A stretch of 64,000 nt of DNA from Zhongshania sp. R06B22 (GTDB taxonomy: Bacteria > Pseudomonadota > Gammaproteobacteria > Pseudomonadales > Spongiibacteraceae), in the NCBI RefSeq assembly GCF_040892595.1, contig NZ_JBFRYB010000001.1, forward strand, positions 558,001 to 622,000, read 5' to 3'. The position numbers were made by a program, and so were the translations under genes. Numbering within the stretch: position 1 is the stretch's first letter; the number at the start of each line of letters is the position of its first letter. Positions 45,021-54,164 of the stretch are shown here, one piece after another. The notes beneath the pieces were generated by a model. That model made no database searches and had not been told where the DNA came from. It worked only from the letters and a program-made list of their open reading frames with translations.

Positions 45021-45308
45021 TCACAAAATACTAAAATAAAGGTCTTCCCAAATTGGGTTCTCGGACTCAATAAGCTGAATCTTCCATGCTCGATTCCAGC
45101 GCTTTAGCTGGCGTTCCCTACAAATAGCCGCGTACATATCGTCGCACTGCTCAAAATACACTAGCGAATGCACGCCATATTTTGTGCAAAAACTATCGAC
45201 CAAATCACGTTTATGCTGCCAAACACGCTGGGTCAAGTTGCTTGTTGAACCTATATACAGCGTGCCATGTGGCTTACTGGCGAGAATATAAACAGTGGGG
45301 GAAATCAT
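45021..45308 (-). CDS. Small GIY-YIG endonuclease-family protein
   Basis: 95 residues. The GIY-YIG fold is visible as VYILASKPHGTLYIGSTSN at residues 6-24, then the catalytic Arg in LTQRVWQHK, the conserved YGVHSLVYFE strand, and Glu in ICRERQLKRW. It ends ENPIWEDLYF, as in the free-standing YhbQ-like/UPF0213-related group. These proteins are predicted nucleases with no settled role. The stop codon lies only about 45 bp from repeat array 4, a placement discussed in the findings. Confidence 0.88.
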   Translation of the reverse strand: MISPTVYILASKPHGTLYIGSTSNLTQRVWQHKRDLVDSFCTKYGVHSLVYFEQCDDMYAAICRERQLKRWNRAWKIQLIESENPIWEDLYFSIL

Positions 45309-45346
45309 GCGTGACCATCCTTGGTGACGTGATTTAAACTATTGAC

Positions 45347-46091
<745 letters not shown>

Positions 46092-46275
46092 AAAACACCG
46101 CTGGGTCTGTGGGTCGGAAATGGTAGCGAATATAGACGGAGGTAACAAGGTGATACTGATTGGGACGCGATATGCCTAATATTGCGACGGAATTAAAGAC
46201 TCCGTCATGGCGGTTCACGCAGCACTAATTTACAACCCCCTTAATCCCCGAGTCTCACCATACTAAATTAAAACC

Positions 46276-46398
46276 TCGTCATCCCCGACCCCGATCGGGG
46301 ATCCACGTGAGCGAAGCGAATGCCTTTGACTTTACCGAGGTACGTTCCGGCACAGAGCCCAATGACTATAGGTTCCGAATCAAATTGGCGATGACGTA
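46276..46398. repeat. Single copy of the hairpin repeat (coaD-wzc gap)
   Basis: The left arm GTCATCCCCGACCCCGATC and the GTGAGCGAAGCGAATGCC segment are intact, but the right arm has decayed (GGTTCCGAATCAAATTGG). It is a solo, apparently ageing copy in a 420-bp gap that holds nothing else I can support. Confidence 0.85.
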
Positions 46399-46513
46399 GC
46401 AGAGTAATGCGTCTTGTTTTATTGGTAAGAAAAAGCAGGAAGTGCTGGCAGGAAGAAGCAACAAGAAATATCAACGGATACCCAGCCAGGCCAGGTATCC
46501 GTTAAGAAAGAGC

Positions 46514-48778
46514 TTAAGACTTATCAGACTTATATTCGTATTGGTAATAGCCATAACCATAGCCGTAACCATAGCCATAACCGGCAGCACGACGTTCAAC
46601 GGCATTCAACACAACGCCTTTGACCGTAATACCATTTTGCTCAAAGCGCTGCTTGGTCACTTCCAGCTCTTTAATCGGGTTCAAACCAAAGCGTGCAACA
46701 ATCATGGTTACGCCACACTGGCGGCCTACAATCGCAGCATCGGTTACCGCCATAATTGGCGGAGTATCAACAATAATTAAATCGTACTGATCTCGGACTG
46801 TTTCGAACAGCTCGCTTAAACCCTTGCTCATCAATAGCTCAGAGGGATTGGGCGGAATAGCGCCGCGGGGCAATATAAATAGCTCATTTATTTTGGTGGG
46901 TCTAATCGCTTTTTCTAAGTCTACGCGCTTAGCCAAAACATCAGATACGCCATCCTCTGGGCCCATATCAAACATTTTGTGCATATAGCCTTTGCGTAAG
47001 TCCATATCGATTAGCAGCACGCGTTGGCCGGCCTGTGCTATAACCGCAGCTAAGTTACCCGACACAAACGATTTACCCACGTTGGGGCTTGGGCCAGAAA
47101 TCATCATGATGTTGTTACTGGCTTCCAGCATGGCGAAGTGCAAGCTGGTGCGCAGGCTGCGCAGTGCCTCAATAGTAATGTCGGTAGGATTGCGATGCGC
47201 CAGTAAGGCAGTGGGGTGTTGGTTCTTTACTTTTCTTAGATTTTTCGCGGACCGGCGGCCACCAAAGTCTAATTTACGTTGTTCGTCAGACAGTGGAATA
47301 GATGCGTAAACGGGTAAACCAATTGCCTCTAGGTCGTCTGGGTTTTCAATGCCTCTATTCAGCGCTGCGCGCACAAGCACCAAGGCCACACCTAAAAATC
47401 CACCTAATAGCGTAGCAATAACGACAATTAAGGCTTTCTTAGGTTTGACGGGTTCTTCAACATTCACCGCCGCGTCATCGATAATACGCACGTTACCCAC
47501 TGTGCCGGCACGAACAATATCCAACTCTTGAATATTGTTGAGCATTTGGGTGTAAATTTCTGTGCCCACTTCTAGGTCGCGCTTTAAACCTAGTAATTCT
47601 TGCTGAGTGGCAGGTAAGCCTTTTATGCGCTCGCTGAACTCTTCTTTTCTTGATCGCTGCTCAGCCATTTGCTCGCGCCATGCTTGGTAGGCTGGGTGGT
47701 CGCGGGTGTATAGGCGGTCTAGTTCGGCCTTTTTAAGCTGAAGTTCAGCAATACCAGATTCAATTTCAACAACTTGTTCAAGCAAGGCTTCAGCTTCTGC
47801 GCTGATGTTCACAGAGCCCGCTTTAACCTGATAGGCGTTAAATTTACGTTCGGCCTCTTCCAAATCTTTTTTGATGGTGGGCAATTGCTCGGTCAAAAAA
47901 TCTAGACTTTTTGCCGCTTCAGCAGATTGACGTTCTACATTTTGACGAAGATAGGTTTTGGCCACCACATTTAGTATATCTTCTGCATGGCTGGGCGTGG
48001 TGTCTTCAAGCGACAAGGCGATTATGCCGGAGTCCTTGCCCCGCTCAGAGGCACCAAGTGATTCCTGAAGCGCAATGATCGCGCTCAAGCGACGCTGACG
48101 GCTGAGCGCAAACTCAGTGCCCTCCCGAGCCTTCAGCGAGCCGACGTATAGTGAATAACCAGAGGCTGTTGCCGTAACGCCTTCTTGGCCACTTAAAATT
48201 TCATCGCCATCGGGTGAGACTAAAGTGTAACTGCCATTACCACTGGCAATCAGGGTATGTACTTCATTGAAGAATGACGCGGGAACATTGAACTCAGTGA
48301 CGTTAATGTCTTCGCCGCCCCAAGCATAACTACCCAATCCTAAGAAAGGCGCATTGAACTCCTCTTCTTCGGGGGTGAAACGGCGAGCAATGGCCTGACC
48401 AATAATCGGGAAATAGTTGGGCTCAACTAAAATATCTAAATGTAGGTCATCAACTGCCGTACCAATCACCTTGCGGCTTTTGAGTAGTTCAATTTCAGTT
48501 ACCGCTGCAGATTCACCGCCAAACATTTCAGTTACATCGCTCATGCCGGGCAGGCTGGGCGACTTTTCTTCTACTTGGACAATCGCATTAGCACGGTATA
48601 CCGGGGTAGCCAGCAAAGCATAGCTCACACCAATAACCATAAATATGGCGGTGCTGGCGGCAATAATCAGTTTTTGATTCCACAAAGTGCCGAATAGCGC
48701 GAGTAAGTCTATTTCGTCATCTTGTTGCTGCCTTGGACTTACTCGATCTGGTGTATTACTTTGCGCTGCTGTTGTCAT
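46514..48778 (-). CDS. wzc: Exopolysaccharide co-polymerase and tyrosine autokinase (Wzc-like)
   Basis: 754 residues. The N-terminal Wzz domain starts DDEIDLLALFGTLWNQKLIIAAST with a first transmembrane helix. A long periplasmic coiled coil and a second helix (ALIVVIATLLGGFLGVALVLV) follow. The C-terminal bacterial tyrosine kinase has Walker A SGPSPNVGKS, Walker A' VLLIDMDLRKG and Walker B IIVDTPP. The tail is a GYGYGYG run ending YYQYEY, the autophosphorylated tyrosine cluster, encoded by a 6-bp micro-repeat. Wzc controls chain length and export together with Wza. It is downstream of wza on the minus strand. Confidence 0.93.
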   Translation of the reverse strand: MTTAAQSNTPDRVSPRQQQDDEIDLLALFGTLWNQKLIIAASTAIFMVIGVSYALLATPVYRANAIVQVEEKSPSLPGMSDVTEMFGGESAAVTEIELLKSRKVIGTAVDDLHLDILVEPNYFPIIGQAIARRFTPEEEEFNAPFLGLGSYAWGGEDINVTEFNVPASFFNEVHTLIASGNGSYTLVSPDGDEILSGQEGVTATASGYSLYVGSLKAREGTEFALSRQRRLSAIIALQESLGASERGKDSGIIALSLEDTTPSHAEDILNVVAKTYLRQNVERQSAEAAKSLDFLTEQLPTIKKDLEEAERKFNAYQVKAGSVNISAEAEALLEQVVEIESGIAELQLKKAELDRLYTRDHPAYQAWREQMAEQRSRKEEFSERIKGLPATQQELLGLKRDLEVGTEIYTQMLNNIQELDIVRAGTVGNVRIIDDAAVNVEEPVKPKKALIVVIATLLGGFLGVALVLVRAALNRGIENPDDLEAIGLPVYASIPLSDEQRKLDFGGRRSAKNLRKVKNQHPTALLAHRNPTDITIEALRSLRTSLHFAMLEASNNIMMISGPSPNVGKSFVSGNLAAVIAQAGQRVLLIDMDLRKGYMHKMFDMGPEDGVSDVLAKRVDLEKAIRPTKINELFILPRGAIPPNPSELLMSKGLSELFETVRDQYDLIIVDTPPIMAVTDAAIVGRQCGVTMIVARFGLNPIKELEVTKQRFEQNGITVKGVVLNAVERRAAGYGYGYGYGYGYYQYEYKSDKS

Positions 48779-48870
48779 AAAATCTAATACCGAAAATGTT
48801 GTCGTTAGCGACAGGTCATTCCTGCTGAATGTGTTAAAACGCGCAACTGCGGAGCCGCAGTGGCAAATGC

Positions 48871-50007
48871 TTAGTTACTTTCAATATCTCCAATTCGGTC
48901 GGTAGCGAGAATTGAGGGCAATAATTGGCTTAAAAAGCGATTCCAGCGTGTAATTGGCGCGGGTGACACGTAAACTACGTCGCGAGCTTCAAGCGGAAAT
49001 TTGTCGGCCAACATAAAGCCAACGGCAGACGAAGCATTCAAATGATAGATAGTGGCCTGATAAACCGGCAGCCCTTCAGTGTCTTTACTGATTCCCGCAT
49101 TCCGCAAAACGTAAATGCCGCGGCCATCGGCGCGGTTCTCGTTTATGCCGTTTGCATCAGCTAGAGCCTCCGCCAAGCTAGTACCGTTGCGAGACATATT
49201 TAAGCTTTGCGGCCGATTAACTTCACCCAAAACAAAAATCTTTTCGGCGTCATTGCGTGGCACATGAATTAAATCGCCATTTTGCAGCAATAAGTTCTCT
49301 TCCCAGCGACCATCTTCATATAAGGAGCGTAATGATATGTTGCTAGCTATACCGTTGCGGGTAAGTGTAATAGAGCCCCAAGCCGCGGTGTCGGTCAAAC
49401 CGCCAAGGCGTTCAATAGCGTCTAACAGCGTGAGTGGTACAGCTGTTATTGGAATAATTCCCGGCTGCATAACAGAACCGCTGACATAAACCATTTGGCT
49501 GTTAAAAGAGGCAACGCGCACATCTAGTTGGGGTTTCTTGATTACTGAGCTAAGCCTGTTTTCCAGTAAAGTCTTAACTTCATTGGTCGTTAAGCCAGCG
49601 ACAGCAAAGTTGCCTGCATAGGGATAAAACACGGTGCCGTCTGCTTTAACCTCGTTACCGCCTTCTGCGGCCGTTCTAAATGAACCCGCCGGAATCGTTA
49701 GCTCAGGGTGTTCCCATACTGTAATGGTCAGCACGTCACCGGGCCCAATACGGTATTCGTAATTTGTTAGGGCATCTTGCAAGGCTAAGTTTAGCGATGG
49801 TTTCTGCGGTGCAAAGGTATTCAAATGGCTTAGAACGGTGGCATTTATCGGTATGTAGCTTGTTACTGTCGTTGCCGGAGTGTAATTCTCTGGAGTGTCA
49901 TCAAACCATCTTGAATTAAAAGAGTTCATACTGCTGCCCGGAATAATAGTGCAGGCAGAGGTAGTAGCGATTAACACCGCTAACGCTGAGGCTTTGATTA
50001 TATTCAT
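48871..50007 (-). CDS. wza: Polysaccharide export outer-membrane lipoprotein (Wza-like)
   Basis: 378 residues. Signal peptide with lipobox-type TSAC (Cys19), then the Poly_export domain (YRIGPGDVLTITVWEHPEL) and SLBB repeats (VRVASFNSQMVYVSGSVMQPG; EKIFVLGEVNRPQSL). Length and domain order match Wza, the octameric outer-membrane channel for capsule or exopolysaccharide. The wzc start is 92 bp downstream, so the two are probably one operon. Confidence 0.94.
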   Translation of the reverse strand: MNIIKASALAVLIATTSACTIIPGSSMNSFNSRWFDDTPENYTPATTVTSYIPINATVLSHLNTFAPQKPSLNLALQDALTNYEYRIGPGDVLTITVWEHPELTIPAGSFRTAAEGGNEVKADGTVFYPYAGNFAVAGLTTNEVKTLLENRLSSVIKKPQLDVRVASFNSQMVYVSGSVMQPGIIPITAVPLTLLDAIERLGGLTDTAAWGSITLTRNGIASNISLRSLYEDGRWEENLLLQNGDLIHVPRNDAEKIFVLGEVNRPQSLNMSRNGTSLAEALADANGINENRADGRGIYVLRNAGISKDTEGLPVYQATIYHLNASSAVGFMLADKFPLEARDVVYVSPAPITRWNRFLSQLLPSILATDRIGDIESN

Positions 50008-50355
50008 GCAGAAAAATCCATTACAACAGTCATTGTTGAGCAGTTAACAAAGGCGATCGTTGAAACAAGCGAGCCTTTAAGTAATTTAACGAGCGGGCGA
50101 TGTCTATAACACCCCATCCCTGTTTTATGTCGCGGCATAGTTTACCATCCTTGAAGCATTTCTTTGAATTTGTATACAGATCCGACTCAAGGGCGCTAAT
50201 CATATCGACATAGCCTAATTCCTACCAGCGCTCTTTTAGTGCAATACAGCACAAAACGGGCCACCCTAACATCGAAAATGTGGCAATCAAGCATTATTAC
50301 GCCTTTTCGTCGCTTGCCTTAAGTTTTTTGAGATTAATGCGTGGATTCCCGTTAA
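50008..50355. other. Intergenic gap upstream of wza
   Basis: This should contain the wza-wzc promoter on the minus strand. I see no gene, no JUMPstart/ops element (GGCGGTAG) and no repeat copy here. The hairpin-repeat copies begin just beyond it. Confidence 0.4.
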
Positions 50356-50680
50356 GGCCCGTCATCCCGGGTCTCTTCAAGTACCGTTATTCCAGCCCCA
50401 GTCAGGCTGGGGGTGCTAAGTAGGTCGCGCCGACCTCCTTAAATGCCGTCATCCCCGACCCCGATCGGGGATCCACGTGAGCGCAGCGAATGCCCTTGGT
50501 CTTTAAAGGCTCAAAGCCATCAGTCTCCGCATTGCCATCCCGGGGCTTTTTAAAAGCCGTCATTCCAGCCCTAGTCAGGCTGGGGGTGCTAAGTAGGTCA
50601 CGCCGACCTCTTTAAATACCGTCATCCCCGACTCCGATCGGGGATCCATGTGAGCGAAGCGAATGCCCTATGTCCTTCTA
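50356..50680. repeat. Repeat array 5: two about 173-bp units (wza side of the polysaccharide locus)
   Basis: GTCAGGCTGGGGGTGCTAAG recurs at 50401 and 50574, and GTCATCCCCGAC(C/T)CCGATC follows each (near 50449 and 50621). A third hairpin type, CATTCCAGCCCCAGTCAGGCTGGGGGT, is seen only here. The unit otherwise shares the GTGAGCGCAGCGAATGCC segment with the other arrays. Confidence 0.85.
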
Positions 50681-51101
50681 ACTGCTCAATGCTCAAGAAA
50701 ACCAACTATTAACGTTAGCCCATCAAAACCTTGGCCTATTAATTGCTGTAACTACAGCCAGATGAGTTACTACGATCCAATTTGATACCTACTGCAACAA
50801 ATGCCTACCTGTAACATAGGCCAAGCATAATGTGCTTTAAAATGACTTATTCACGATCAAATGCGCGGGGCAGTACTTGGAATTCGCCCCTAATTGGCGC
50901 AGAATTGCGCGCTTGGTGCGAACAGTGAGTCAGATTTAGTGCAAAACTCTGTTTTGCCACTAAACTTTAATGCCTTGAATGTTAACGTTCGGCTGGTATG
51001 AAGTTTTTGAGCCAATAGTTCGAAACATGCAGAAGGTCGTCAAAGGATTGCCCGCTTTCTATCTATAGTAAAAGACCAGATTCCTAAGCGAGGGAGATGC
51101 T
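50681..51101. other. Intergenic gap upstream of the glycan-assembly genes
   Basis: About 420 bp, AT-rich towards its right end. It probably holds the promoter for the plus-strand polysaccharide genes. No gene, repeat or ops-type element is recognised. Confidence 0.4.
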
Positions 51102-51257
51102 ATGAGCGGTTGTGTTAAATTTGGCAGCATATTTTTCTATTATAAGGAGCCCTTATTTGAGGTTGTTTATAATAGCAGCTCCCTTCATCCTGAAAATCCG
51201 CGTTTGTTGTTTGGGCAAGCTAGAGCTAATAGTGTCGGTGCGTGTGATGCAAAATAA
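51102..51257 (+). CDS. Possible 51-residue leader ORF overlapping the sugar-phosphate transferase start
   Basis: The ATG at 51102 has the strongest ribosome site in the area (AGGGAG, 51091-51096). The frame (MSGCVKFGSIFFYYKEPLFE...) ends at a TAA at 51255-51257, 11 bp past the ATG of the next gene, which itself has no good ribosome site. This could be a translated leader coupled to the transferase. The product resembles nothing I know, and chance cannot be excluded. Confidence 0.3.
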   Translation: MSGCVKFGSIFFYYKEPLFEVVYNSSSLHPENPRLLFGQARANSVGACDAK

Positions 51258-52629
51258 ACCTTTTATTTCAGAGTCTAAATTACGTTTAGCGCTGCTTCAT
51301 CGAATAGGCGATCTCGCAGTTATTCCATTGACAGCGTATTTTTCTCACGGGCTTATATACCAAAGCTTGAGTTTGAATAATTTCTTGGGTTTAAGTGTCG
51401 CTATGAGTGTGCTCATAGCTTTGTGGTTGTACCCCTCTTTTGGGCTTTACCGGGCATGGCGCGGGGAAAGCGCCGGGAAGGAGTTGTTAAATGCCGCCCA
51501 GGCTTGGACGTTCAACTTTATTGTCTTGGCATTCGTACTCTATTTCACCAAGAACGGAGATCCCTCACGCTTAGACTTTTTTTCGGCTTGGTTTTTGTCG
51601 GGTCTATTTGGAATAATTCTAGTGAGAGGGTTCGTCAGAGAGATTCTAATTGGGATGCGCAAGAGGGGAAGAAATAAAACGCATGTGGTTGTTGTTGGTG
51701 ATAACGGATTGGCTACGAGTACGATCAAGAATCTAAGGAATGCCGAGTGGGCGGGCTTTAATGTTCGTGGGTATTTTGGGGAGGGTGAGATAAAAGGTGA
51801 GCATCGCTTAGGCGGCTTCCATGAAATCTATAAATTTTTAGACGACTCGGATGAAGCGGTCGACCAAATTTGGATTGCAATGCCTCTCTCCAGAGAGAAA
51901 GAGATAAATCAAATATTGGCCGAACTACGTTTTGCAACCCAAGATGTTCGTCTAATTCCAGGGATAGATGGATTCCGATTGATCAATAATTCTATTGCGC
52001 AAATTGCAGACATGCCCGTTATTAACCTTCAAATCTCACCAATGACAGGTATGAATAGGGCGGTGAAAGCAATTGAGGACAGGGTTCTCGCCGCGTTAAT
52101 TCTTTTAGCAATTAGCCCGGTTATGATAGCGCTTGCGATTGGGGTGAAACTATTCTCTAACGGGCCTGTTTTTTATCGCCAAGAACGAGTGAGCTTGGCA
52201 GGTAAGCCGTTCATGATGTACAAATTTAGATCAATGCCGGTGGATACCGAGAAAGACGGTATTCAGTGGGGGAATGCCGGAGCAAAAGCAACGAATAAAT
52301 TCGGCCAATTTATCCGAAAGACAAGCCTTGACGAATTGCCGCAGTTTTTAAATGTATTGTTCGGAGATATGTCGATCGTCGGGCCGCGACCAGAGCGAAC
52401 TCAATTTGTGCATGAGTTCAAGCATGACGTTGACGGCTATATGCAAAAGCATATGGTTAAGGCGGGTATTACCGGTTGGGCGCAAGTTAATGGGTGGCGC
52501 GGTGATACGGATCTTTCTAAACGAATTGAATGTGATTTGTATTATATCAATAACTGGTCAGTATGGTTGGATATGAAGATTATATTTATGACGTTTTTAA
52601 AAGGGTTTATGCACGAAAGTGCAGTTTAA
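51247..52629 (+). CDS. Undecaprenyl-phosphate sugar-1-phosphate transferase (WcaJ/WbaP-like)
   Basis: 460 residues from the ATG at 51247, the length of WcaJ. There are four N-terminal transmembrane helices, then a Rossmann-like CoA-binding-type region (THVVVVGDNGLATSTI), a fifth hydrophobic segment, and the polyprenyl-phosphate transferase domain with QERVSLAGKPFMMYKFRSMP, KTSLDELPQFLNVLFGDMSIVGPRPE and AGITGWAQVNGWRGDT. It starts the repeat unit by placing the first sugar phosphate (usually glucose or galactose) on undecaprenyl phosphate. The open frame reaches 51112 but without family similarity; GTGs at 51232-51246 are alternatives. Confidence 0.9.
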   Translation: MQNKPFISESKLRLALLHRIGDLAVIPLTAYFSHGLIYQSLSLNNFLGLSVAMSVLIALWLYPSFGLYRAWRGESAGKELLNAAQAWTFNFIVLAFVLYFTKNGDPSRLDFFSAWFLSGLFGIILVRGFVREILIGMRKRGRNKTHVVVVGDNGLATSTIKNLRNAEWAGFNVRGYFGEGEIKGEHRLGGFHEIYKFLDDSDEAVDQIWIAMPLSREKEINQILAELRFATQDVRLIPGIDGFRLINNSIAQIADMPVINLQISPMTGMNRAVKAIEDRVLAALILLAISPVMIALAIGVKLFSNGPVFYRQERVSLAGKPFMMYKFRSMPVDTEKDGIQWGNAGAKATNKFGQFIRKTSLDELPQFLNVLFGDMSIVGPRPERTQFVHEFKHDVDGYMQKHMVKAGITGWAQVNGWRGDTDLSKRIECDLYYINNWSVWLDMKIIFMTFLKGFMHESAV

Positions 52630-52638
52630 TGGTGGGGT

Positions 52639-53508
52639 GTGATTGTGGGCAGTATATATGTAATGGGATACGGTAGGAGTGGCTCAACTGTGTTCGAATC
52701 AATACTTGTCAAAAGGGATGGTGTGAATTCCTTTGGAGAGGTTAAATATTTCCCAGATCGAGGCTGTCTGAAAAATGAGCTATGTTCGTGTGGTGTGAGC
52801 GCCTGTGACTGCAGTTTTTGGGCTCCGGTAATTAGTAAGATGGCTTATTGGGATCATTCTGAGATGGCGTCTATTACTAGGCAGTTCGAGTCAACAAAAT
52901 ATTTTTTGTGGAATCTGATTTTAATAAAACTGGGTGTTTACCGCAATAAGCTGAAGTTATATCAGAAATATAATTACGAGTTATATTCGATTTTAGAAGA
53001 GCATGGCAAGTTTGTCGACTCTTCAAAAATGCCTGCTAGGGTTTATTTTTTAGCAGCTGGAGCTGGTGTGCGTTCATTCCCATTTGAGCGTATCTATTGG
53101 GTTGTTCGAGATCCCAGGGGTGTGGCATGGTCGTGCGGTAAATCGGTTGCGCGGCCTGAAGCAACTGCGTCTGAGGACAGGATGATGCCGAAATTTGGAT
53201 ATTTCTCGTCGCTGGGTAAGTGGTTCTTAAATGTTTTAGTTTCAGGTTTTGTTTATATCAAATATCGTGAGTATGTTGAGCTCGTTAAATATGAGGACCT
53301 TAGCGCTATGACCGTTGGTCAGAGTGGTCCGCTAGATTCTGTGGTTAGCCTGCATTCCATTTCAGGGAACCCTAGGAGGTTTACGGGTGGGTTAAAGGAA
53401 ATAAAAATCGATGTCGAATGGAAGAGTGGTTTAACTACCTGGCAAAAAAAAACTGCCTATTACTTGCTTTACCCGTTAATGAAATCATTTGGTTATAAAA
53501 GTGTATAA
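52639..53508 (+). CDS. Sulfotransferase family protein in the polysaccharide locus
   Basis: 289 residues. The N-terminal 5'-PAPS loop is GYGRSGST (about residues 10-17) and the 3'-phosphate site is WVVRDPRGVAWS (about 155-166). A cysteine-rich segment (CLKNELCSCGVSACDCSFW) lies between them. Start candidates are GTG 52639, GTG 52645 and ATG 52663; the first two have GGTGGGG upstream. It sits between the initiating transferase and an acyltransferase, so sulfation of the exopolysaccharide or its lipid-linked repeat unit is the natural inference. Base composition is visibly more AT-rich than in the rfb genes. Confidence 0.75.
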   Translation: MIVGSIYVMGYGRSGSTVFESILVKRDGVNSFGEVKYFPDRGCLKNELCSCGVSACDCSFWAPVISKMAYWDHSEMASITRQFESTKYFLWNLILIKLGVYRNKLKLYQKYNYELYSILEEHGKFVDSSKMPARVYFLAAGAGVRSFPFERIYWVVRDPRGVAWSCGKSVARPEATASEDRMMPKFGYFSSLGKWFLNVLVSGFVYIKYREYVELVKYEDLSAMTVGQSGPLDSVVSLHSISGNPRRFTGGLKEIKIDVEWKSGLTTWQKKTAYYLLYPLMKSFGYKSV

Positions 53509-54163
53509 AATAATAGCAAAGATAAGAAACAGCAAAGTTTCAAGATTGGATTTTGTGGAGTACCTTTTGTCAAAAGGTGTTTTTAGCTTTTTAAGGGGTT
53601 TAATCGCGTCACCTTTTTTGTCTCGGCGGTTTCCTTTTTTTATGGGGGCGGGGGTCAGAATTTTTCACGCGAACAATGCAAAGCTTGGGGCTTGTGTCTA
53701 TATAGGTGATTATTCGGTTCTGAATTTTCTGTCGCTAGGAGGGGTCCTGATTGAAGATAATGTCACAATTAGAGAGTTTTGCTGGATGCAGCTCACTAGC
53801 TCGTTGAGCAATCCAGGTGGCAGTATTTATATCGGTGAAAACACATATATCGGGCCTAGGGCAAACCTTGGTGCTGCGGGGGATTTGGTTATTGGTGCTC
53901 GATGTCAAATAGGCGCTTCTGTTAGCTTTATCGCGGAGAATCATAATTATTCAGGTGGCGTTGAAATATACGGTCAAGGTGTTAGTCGAAAAGGTATTGT
54001 AATTGGCGAAGATTGTTGGATTGGGAATGGCGCCATTATTTTAGATGGGGTGGAGCTTGGTAATGGGGTTGTTGTTGGTGCAGGCTCTGTTGTTACAAAA
54101 TCCTTTCCGGCAGGCGCGGTGATAGTTGGTAATCCCGCGCGACTACTGAAGTGCAGGGTTTAG
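53501..54163 (+). CDS. Left-handed beta-helix acyltransferase (WbbJ/serine acetyltransferase-like)
   Basis: 220 residues from the GTG at 53501, which overlaps the sulfotransferase stop by 8 bp; a TTG at 53489 is an alternative. The body is made of hexapeptide repeats (LGACVYIGDYSVLNFL, GSIYIGENTYIGPRANLG, IVIGEDCWIGNGAIILDGVELGNGVVVGAGSVVTKSFPAG) and ends VIVGNPARLLK, diagnostic of the acetyltransferase family with an LbH fold. It probably O-acetylates a sugar in the exopolysaccharide. Confidence 0.85.
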   Translation: MYKIIAKIRNSKVSRLDFVEYLLSKGVFSFLRGLIASPFLSRRFPFFMGAGVRIFHANNAKLGACVYIGDYSVLNFLSLGGVLIEDNVTIREFCWMQLTSSLSNPGGSIYIGENTYIGPRANLGAAGDLVIGARCQIGASVSFIAENHNYSGGVEIYGQGVSRKGIVIGEDCWIGNGAIILDGVELGNGVVVGAGSVVTKSFPAGAVIVGNPARLLKCRV

Positions 54164-54164
54164 T

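Noticed and set aside
50681-51246. JUMPstart/ops element for RfaH control of the polysaccharide genes
   Set aside because: No GGCGGTAG core was found in the gap.
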